Part shown: positions 57,222 through 64,000 of the stretch, in pieces | Position numbering within the stretch: position 1 is the stretch's first letter | How the letters are laid out: every line of letters begins with the position of its first letter | Source of the DNA: Cliona cf. orientalis | Taxonomy: Eukaryota; Porifera; Demospongiae; Clionaida; Clionaidae | Direction: 5' to 3' | DNA: 64,000 nucleotides | NCBI GenBank assembly: GCA_963930775.1 | Contig: OZ005689.1 | Coordinates: forward strand, 3,968,001-4,032,000 | Notes under the pieces: model-generated | Database searches by the model: none | What the model saw: only the letters and a program-made list of their open reading frames with translations | What the model was told of the DNA's origin: nothing | Program-made: the position numbers and the translations under genes

Positions 57222-58299
57222 AGTGAAAATAGAGTCAGCAATCAAATATCAGCCACCACATATAATCAGACACCTGTATCTCGGGAATGGAAAGAGCTAT
57301 GATCACCATAATTCTTGCTCTGACTGGTAGCTCTAGTCAAATGCTGATCACATACCAAATCCAAAGTCTTTGCGATAAACCACGTGTGAGCTAGAGACAT
57401 AAATGTTCACCCATCTTATTTATGCAACTACCAGACGTTTGTTCCCAATCAACTACTGATAATATCTTGCATCCATGGGTTACTAGCTACAAGCATGTCA
57501 TTGAGTGCATGCTATTCTCCTTCTGAATTGCTAATAAGTTAGGTGTGATGCCATGGCTAGCTATAGAGCAGCTACAGGTGGAAGTATTGATGATCATCCA
57601 GGATTATTAATTTTGTAATAGGGGCTGTGGTATACAAGAAATTTAATGCACAGCTCTATCAATAATTATGTCCCACACTAACACCGAACCCCTAAGCTGC
57701 CCAGATACCCAACCAGACAACCAATTGTGTATAATAGGGCAGGAGGCAACACCATTAACACCAATAATAATTATTATACATACGAATGATTCGGGCAGAT
57801 CTGAAGGAAGCAAGGTCATCGAACCACATTGCACAATCATGTAAGCACCAGCACCATGCAAAGGTGTGAATTTCTGTATGGGTTCAATTCTCACTCATTG
57901 ATAAGTCCTTATAATATGATGCATGAGATCTAAATTTCACGTGACATGTTGACTATATATAGCTAATTGCTGTTATGTGGTCTTGATGTACTTATATGTG
58001 GATGTAAACAAGTACAAACAACGTACTCAGTATTGATTTTCAGTTACTCTTATCTTCTATTCCTAAAATTATTTTTGCTTGGAATAACATGAGTGACCAT
58101 TTGCCAAGACCCATCGCCTATCTTGGCAATGGTCACTCAATTAACTTGTATTGCTGTCAGCCTAATAGCCCAGTATCCATGCATGCATAATAATTATACA
58201 TCATAAAAACACCATTATGAATGTATATACATTTTCTAGATGCTCCAAAAATAATTGCCTCTAATTCATCCTCTCACGAATTCATGATTGGAGAAATGC
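57222..58299. other. Intergenic, no gene recognised
   Basis: AT-rich. One minus-strand open frame (57643-57894) has no known motif. A hairpin TGAGTGACCATTTGCCAAGA / TCTTGGCAATGGTCACTCA lies at 58090-58139. Confidence 0.4.
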
Positions 58300-58309
58300 T
58301 ATAGACGAC

Positions 58310-58667
58310 TTAAGGCGTGAACGTTTATCTCATTAAAAGGTGTGAATCGCACAATATCACACGTATGCATACGCCCACTGGTGGTCAAAAATACACTATG
58401 GGTATGGGAAGAAATGCTCTAAAACACTTATAAAATAGCAAGGACTCTTGCCATTCATCTATCGCCACAATTATGGATACTTTCATGGCCGATCTTACTG
58501 CACTCAGGCTCTAGGGTGCTGCTCGATTTTTATCGTGTCGTAGCAATTACCGAGAGTATTTCTATTGCCATATACGACTAATACATTCGAGGCAGCAGCA
58601 AAGGTGCGAGTTGCGCCTGGTCACACCTCCTGGTGGTCATCTAATCGGCTAAACGTTCACGCCTTAA
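58310..58667. mobile_element. TTAA-flanked MITE, GGCGTGAACGTTTA ends
   Basis: TTAAGGCGTGAACGTTTA at 58310 and its inverse ending TTAA at 58667. It abuts the next TTAA element and shares the middle TTAA. No gene. Confidence 0.8.
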
Positions 58668-60124
58668 GGTACCATTTAATTGCGTGGGCGTGAGGTGGGG
58701 GATATGACACCTAAACCACATCAAAGTCATTAGTGAGGTGCATGTTGTGTAACCACGCCCTTTTAATTGCACAGGTCTCAGGGGTGTGGCTGCTAGAGCC
58801 GGAAGTGTTCATTTAATATCCTCCATGGACCGGAAGCCGAGCCGGAAGGGAGGGGCCAGGCCACGCCCAAAACATCACCACCCTGTGCCTCAAGGACCAC
58901 CATTTTCAATCAAGTGCCGACTGGCCACCGGATGTCCACCGGAAGCCCACAATCAATCCCAATTAAAACCCACAGCTTCCTCAAGGCCAAAACACACACA
59001 AACACTTAGAGGCCGTTCTGCCACACCGCCCACACAAGAGCTCACCTCATTTCCTGTGTGGGCGGGGTAACAACACGTCATCGCAACCACATCCGCTTCA
59101 AACCATCGTCAGCTTCCGTCCAGCCGTACGGTCCCCTCGATCGCACCGGCATACAGTGCCTCATTAACTGACATGGCCTCACCTTTGACCTCCTGCCACG
59201 CCCCCAAAGCCTCCTGGCCGGGTTCAAAGGTCACCACCGCATCCGGGACACGCCCACCTATCGCCGAGGTCAAGTCTTAGGCGCCGATATCCAAGCACTG
59301 GCCCGTGAAGCCACGCCCAATCGGAAGCAATAAAACCTGCATTAACGCACATGCACACACTCCACACAGTGCCAGGAACACGCCCACATGCTTAATTGGG
59401 CCTAATTAAGCTTTTTTTTTTTTTTTTTTTTTTTTTTTCAAGGAGACCAGAACACTAAGCAGAAAAAAAAAAATTGTCCAAAACCACCACATAGTTGAGC
59501 TGGATGCTTAGTAGAGCCATACAATGCAAGCAGGCACCCTATACTCCAATTTTGACCAAAACAGGTAAAGGTCGTCACGTTTGTGTGCGCGCTTTTTCAC
59601 GTAGCGCGTGGGCGGAAAACATTGCAAACGCATGGTTTCCCTGTACAAACATATGGGAAAACTTCAAAGGGCCGTAACTTCAATTCAAAGGCGTGAATCA
59701 AAATTCTTTCAGGTCAAATCTCTAGTTTCGACCCATTCTGCGTGCCCATGTAAAAATTATGTCCCCAAGTACTCCCAAACCCCCCATGAATTAGATTATT
59801 TAATTATTTATTTATTTAATTATTTAATTATTTAAATTTGCTTTTTTTTTCTACTTAGTGTTTAATTTTTTTTTTTGTCGTTGCGGTTAATAGTTAAGAA
59901 AGAATGCTTTGATCTTGCTTTGATGTGGGCAATTACCAGTGTTTTCTTCAGGGGCCATTTCCGGTCGCTAATTACACGCGCATAATCATCCCTGGCCGAT
60001 TCTGGACACGCCCACCTGCGACCAAAAGCACTCGTATGGCCTCTTCGGCCACGCCCCTTCACGATTCGCTAATTGAATTAGCCAATCCTGACGCTCACGC
60101 CCACGCAATTAAATGGTACCTTAA
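58664..60124. mobile_element. TTAA-flanked non-autonomous transposon, copy B (inverted)
   Basis: The same family as 239-1248, in reverse orientation, with the same GGTACCATTTAATTGCG termini. It is 450 bp longer because an extra segment (about 59410-59870) sits at the poly(A/T) tract in the middle: T-rich runs, then GTAGCGCGTGGGCGG and TTATTTAATTATTTA. Copy A shows only 13 A there. The open frames are shared with copy A but unrecognised. Confidence 0.8.
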
Positions 60125-60299
60125 GTCGTCTATATCTACAGTGTAGCTACAGTGGGGTCCCAGCACCTGTGGTCCAATGGTTCCACAATAATGATATACT
60201 GCTAATGAATGGAGTCAGTGGTATCACGATTAATACAAATCACAACACGACAAGTGCTGGTTAGTGATAGCGCTTGAGCTCTGGCAAAACTTCCAGAAC

Positions 60300-60440
60300 C
60301 GTTCTAATTGCAGCGCTTAGGCGCCTCCCTAATTTAGGCGCCCTTTGACCTGCTCGAGAATTTTTCGGTTGTAATTGAAGGCGCCTGCGCGATCTGTAAT
60401 TATTTTTTAGGGGCGCCTAAATTAGAAAGTATACGGTAGC
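60300..60440. repeat. Small inverted repeat TAATTTAGGCGCC
   Basis: AGGCGCC words in both orientations (60321, 60342, 60380, 60413) with CTAATTTAGGCGCCC opposite GGGCGCCTAAATTAG. Probably a small fold-back element. Confidence 0.55.
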
Positions 60441-60613
60441 TATGTCTATAGTTTTTTGATAATTGTTTGTTATTAATTGTAACCGATACAAATTATTGTT
60501 AGCTATTAATTTGCTGCTGGAGTATAGCTACATGTGTGTTATCCATAGTACAATTTATAATTCCACTGTGAATGATACATCATAATAAATATTTTTGAAT
60601 TCAAATATCCGCT

Positions 60614-61017
60614 TTTTATTTTTTAAATTTTATTCAAGTTATGAAATTTCTGCAGGGTAATGCAGGGGTTACATGAATTAGCTAATAGCTATTACGGGCA
60701 TGCAACCAAAGAAAACAATGAAAACAATAACAATGATTACAGTGAATGAATTAGTGTTTTATAGCAGTCTTAAAGGAGGAGATAGTGGAGGCAGAGGCAG
60801 TATCCAAGGGGAGCGAGTTCCATACAGATATGGCACTTGGGAAGAAGGAGTGCAAGAATTGTGACGAATGAGCATGTATGGGAACGAGAGCTTTCGAGTG
60901 AACTGAACGACTGGGGTATGATAGCGTTCTTGATAAGGTTGGAGCACAAGTTAGGGAAAAACTTGAAGTTTCTTTGTTCACAATTTTATAAAGATGGCAA
61001 AATGGCTTAAATTTGTT
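60614..61017 (-). mobile_element. 5'-truncated non-LTR retrotransposon 3' end
   Basis: On the minus strand the frame ends with SQFLHSFFPSAISVWNSLPL and a downstream FKTAIKH-stop (60751), the typical last residues of LINE reverse-transcriptase ORFs (FFPSAIxxWNSLP). The 3' part after the stop is non-coding. Aligning with 8560-8620 shows the empty site ATATCTGCT/AAATTTGTTATCAG. Confidence 0.8.
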
Positions 61018-61150
61018 ATCAGATAATAATGGCATGATTATGAAAGCATAATTTTATATTGCAAGTCAAATGTGTATTATAATATCAGTAGGGGTCTGTC
61101 AACGATAGATCTGTGATAAAAGCATTGTGGTAGAGCGCGTAAAAATTCAA

Positions 61151-61162
61151 TGCGCATGCACG
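61151..61162. promoter_or_regulatory. Damaged NRF1-like site in the R8 promoter
   Basis: TGCGCATGCACG, one change from the palindrome at R3, in the same conserved upstream block. Confidence 0.4.
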
Positions 61163-61291
61163 GTTTAGTGTGACGCCTACTTACATGTCCTGATGCAGGA
61201 GCGATTCAATGAATAACGATGTGCATGGTGAGAATGAGACACATAGCATACCGCGTCAGTAAGATTATCTACTAAGAACCTCCAAGCGAAG

Positions 61292-62686
61292 ATGTATCAT
61301 AAAGGAAGGTATTAGCGTAAAGTGCCAATTATCGACATACGGTTTTCTCCCGCGTGTGCTGTTGCTTAGGAACATCGCCTGAACTTCGAACTTGGACCAA
61401 AAGGTAGGGGGTCGCCAGGGCTACAAGTACCTAAAGTCTAAGGGGGCTGCCTATCAAAATACGTCTGCAATGGCAATTTTAGCTTATAATTGCGAATGCC
61501 AGTTATCAACAGTCGGTACGTATTATCGGCACACCGTATACTTTCAATACAATCAATTATCGTCACTTGGAGCTTTGTCATCACAGTGCGTGCAATCCAA
61601 GAGTAAGAAAATTATATAAAAAATACTAGCAGGTGCATAATCATGAGCTCTAACTACTGAGACAACTTCATGTTCATAGGTGAGCTTGTTCGATCTTTAT
61701 CGTTTTTTCAATCTTGGCAGAAGCGCCTCGGGAACGGCACCATCGCGTCTTTGCCCCTGTATTGAGAAAGTAAGACACTGTGAGGGTCATCTTATCACAA
61801 ATGAAGCAAAACTTACCTTCAAAAGTCCAGCCTGAAGCACAGAAGCGAGTCGCGATCGACCACGCGAAGTTATTATTAAACGCGCCACGCCCACTGCCTA
61901 TACTAAGGCCCTATGTCGATAATCGATACCCGTATTTCCGATAGTTGATACCTGTCGGTAATTGGCACATTACGCTATTTCATTTTATTGTTGGTCTTGA
62001 TGACCTTTGCCGATGCGCAAACCCAGTCGTGCCCTCGCATCACTATCAATGATCTTGGAAGTACCACGGAGTTTTCCACCGAGGGACTTATTGCCCGGGC
62101 CATTGTCCCTCCAGGGAATACTGTTGACTCCGTCCCTGTGAGAATTAGGAACTTCGCCATAGTGTGTGACGCAGCAGGGGATCGAATAAATACATCCTCC
62201 TTTGTTTCTGTGGTAGTTGAATTCCAGTGCAATTTTCAAGGTGGCACTTCCAGTTTGACCGTTTGCAATGATCCCAGCACCATAGTCACCAGGCAGTACC
62301 AGTTTCAGTGTATTGAACAAAACGGGCAACCTGTTTGGGGTAGCTACCACTGTAGCTGGCAGTAATTTATTCATCCAGACTCTGGATCCAACAGCCACAC
62401 TCTCAACACCACTTGCTGACCAGTGCAGGCGATGTATTGATGATCAGCAGTCTAGTAGAGCTGACCCCACCACTCACTGTGACCGTGAGTCTACAGCATT
62501 GATCATACACTCTTCTTGTTAATAATGATGATCATGTACCCACAGCGTGTCCAGCACAATGTAACCAGGGACAGGGACGTTGCTTTCTCAGACATGCAGC
62601 AGATGTGTGCTGTAGCTTTTACCTTCAGAATAATTGTATAGATGAGTGCCCTAGTGGTTTGGTGAGCGATTCCAACTTTATCTGTG
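61292..62686 (+). pseudogene. R8: Sushi-family receptor ectodomain broken by a 661-bp element
   Basis: The start codon and MYHKGRY lie at 61292-61312. The exon resumes at 61978 (FILLLVLMTFADAQTQSC). E1 ends at about 62486 and E2 is 62546-62686. Without the element and a 4-bp AGCT insertion near 62342 (GGTAGCTACC for GGTACC), E1 reads like R7. No Sushi, stalk or membrane exon follows before the window ends, so it may be truncated, or the rest may lie beyond 64000. Confidence 0.85.
61315..61975. mobile_element. Pogo-related MITE inside the R8 signal peptide
   Basis: The ends GCGTAAAGTGCCAATTATCG and, reversed, GCGTAATGTGCCAATTACCG are flanked by TA at 61313-61314 and 61976-61977. Removing the element and one TA restores the codons GGTATTATTTC, one base from the R7 GGTATCATTTC. 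The termini closely resemble those of the pogo element at 21919-25324 (GCGTAAGCAACCAATTACCG), its likely source of transposase. A 75-codon frame inside is unrecognised. Confidence 0.9.
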
Positions 62687-63141
62687 GTGAGTTTTTCTTG
62701 TTATGCAGAAGTACAGTGTCATTACTACAAATCTTTCTCTTTCCTTAGTTTCAATTTCATAATAATTACTGCTTTGTACATTATTGTCTCCAGCATTAAC
62801 CACTATCTAATATTACTACTATACTATAACATTATTATTATGCTGTGTAGCAGCTAGTAACAATACTTCATAATATTATTAATGTATATTTTCCCAAGAG
62901 TAAGTGTATACGTGTAGGCATATCCCATGGATCATAGGTGCATCTTGTGATACCAAGAGTAAATATTTACTCTTGGTGATACTTGTACAGAGAACAGAAG
63001 TATGGAAGCCGAGAGGGGCAATCCACTGACGCCTTCCCTTTCATCATTGCTGATGTTGACGCCAACAGTATCGCCAACGCCTTCTCCAAGTGAGTGTTAA
63101 ATAGCTACTATTAATTTTATGGAACACCAGTGATTACTTAG
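62687..63141. other. R8 downstream region; possible exon at about 62995-63092
   Basis: The word AAGTATGGAAGC(C/T)GAGAGGGGCAA occurs here (62999) and again at 63978, where the window ends. A frame reading CCACTGACGCCTTCCC.. (LTPSLSSLLMLTPTVSPTPS) follows the first. This may be an exon of a neighbouring gene, but a dispersed repeat fits equally. Confidence 0.3.
62952..62977. repeat. Perfect 26-bp palindrome without loop
   Basis: ACCAAGAGTAAAT followed by its exact reverse complement. Confidence 0.95.
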
Positions 63142-63818
63142 CAGTGGCGTATCTAGACATGTAAAGTTACCCGGGCACTTGATGGACCCAATAGTGACTT
63201 GAGAATTTGAAACTCCTATTGACCTCGAGATCTCCCAACCCAATAAAAAAAATCTTATTACATTTGCAACAGCTATAATATACCTCACAGCCAAAATAAG
63301 TGGGTTAACTGTTAACCCATGTGGGTTGCCTAAGTTACTTGTATAGCTACATACCTTCTCCCATGGTGGTTCTCAAAATAACTCAGTTAATCGTAGTGAT
63401 TAATGAAGTATTCACTCTATACACAACTATGTCAAACATGTGAGTTTGTCAATAACAAACTTGCATAATGTTACTTGCACTTATACAGAATAATTATCTC
63501 ATGATAGTTTTCAAGAAGTATGTGCAAATATGCCAGACTGGCATGCATGCTTGACATAATTATGTGTAGTGGGAGTGAACTATGATTAACTGGATTATGT
63601 TGAGAACTATCATGGGAGAATTAAAACGTGTGTGCAACTGAAGTATTATACTCATTATAATTTAATATTCATTATATAATATTATTAGGCTAAGTTAAAC
63701 ATGATCCACTTGTTTTTGCTTTGAGGTATTTGACCCTTAAATTGGCTATTTTACCAGGGCACAGGCCAGTTAGGCCTGGGCCTGTGCCCTGGTAGGCCCT
63801 GGGGTAGCTACGCCACTG
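63142..63818. mobile_element. hAT-like element, perfect 8-bp duplication
   Basis: CAGTGGCGTATCTA at the left and TAGCTACGCCACTG at the right are inverted. TTACTTAG is repeated exactly at 63134-63141 and 63819-63826, the 8-bp duplication of hAT elements. It contains no transposase. GGGCACAGGCC / GGCCTGTGCCC is an internal hairpin at about 63758-63796. Confidence 0.9.
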
Positions 63819-64000
63819 TTACTTAGTAGTACAACTAATAATAATTATTGATCTCAGTCTTGCTATAATATAAACTGTGCACTACAGTGCACACTGTTTA
63901 TTGTGAATGGACATACTGTCCAATTAGAAGATCAAGTGATCGGACATGTGTTAATGATACTTGTATAGAGTACATAAGTATGGAAGCTGAGAGGGGCAAT

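Overview
The window looks like nuclear DNA from an animal, most likely a demosponge (Amphimedon-like; this is an inference from protein style, not a database match). It is AT-rich. Genes are split into short exons with GT..AG introns. Dense small DNA transposons of several superfamilies fill the introns and intergenic DNA.

The backbone is a tandem family of at least eight receptor-like loci, all on the + strand (R1 to R8 here). The ancestral exon order can be read by comparing paralogues. E1 carries a signal peptide and a cysteine-containing N-terminal domain. E2 is a short Cys-rich module. E3 is one Sushi/CCP domain. E4 is an acidic stalk and E5 a transmembrane segment. Two tail types follow. 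Tail A is a single exon with a YYDTIN motif (R1, R4, a relic in R2). Tail B has several exons (E6, E7, E8 with two ITIM-like tyrosine motifs), then a Death-domain exon and a proline-rich C-terminal exon (R3, R5, R6, R7). R5 (31469-35326) and R7 (52794-56019) stay open through ectodomain, membrane segment and ITIM-like region. The others are broken by insertions, frameshifts, inversions or transposons. All four Death-domain exons in the window are damaged.

Layout: 1-3000 R1 with a TTAA-flanked element; 3.2-5.9 kb a hypothetical ORF and a CACTA-like element holding a fold-back element; 6.0-8.4 kb the badly decayed R2; 8.9-21.5 kb R3, broken by a Mutator-like element in E1 and a Harbinger element in an intron; 21.9-25.3 kb a pogo/Tigger element; 25.6-28.0 kb R4; 28.3-31.1 kb tandem repeats plus nested hAT-like and Mutator-like elements; 31.1-36.9 kb R5, whose 5' part is a recent copy of R4; 38.3-52.1 kb R6, whose long intron holds a 6.1 kb array of a 189-bp repeat and a two-exon antisense gene of unknown family; 52.8-57.2 kb R7; 57.2-60.6 kb intergenic DNA with two adjacent TTAA elements; 61.3-62.7 kb R8, with a 661-bp element inside its signal-peptide codons; 63.1-63.8 kb a hAT-like element with a perfect 8-bp duplication.

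Read together, the genes look like a fast-evolving birth-and-death cluster of Sushi-ectodomain receptors with inhibitory-type tyrosine motifs and, ancestrally, a Death domain. A role in recognition or innate immunity is an inference from architecture only.
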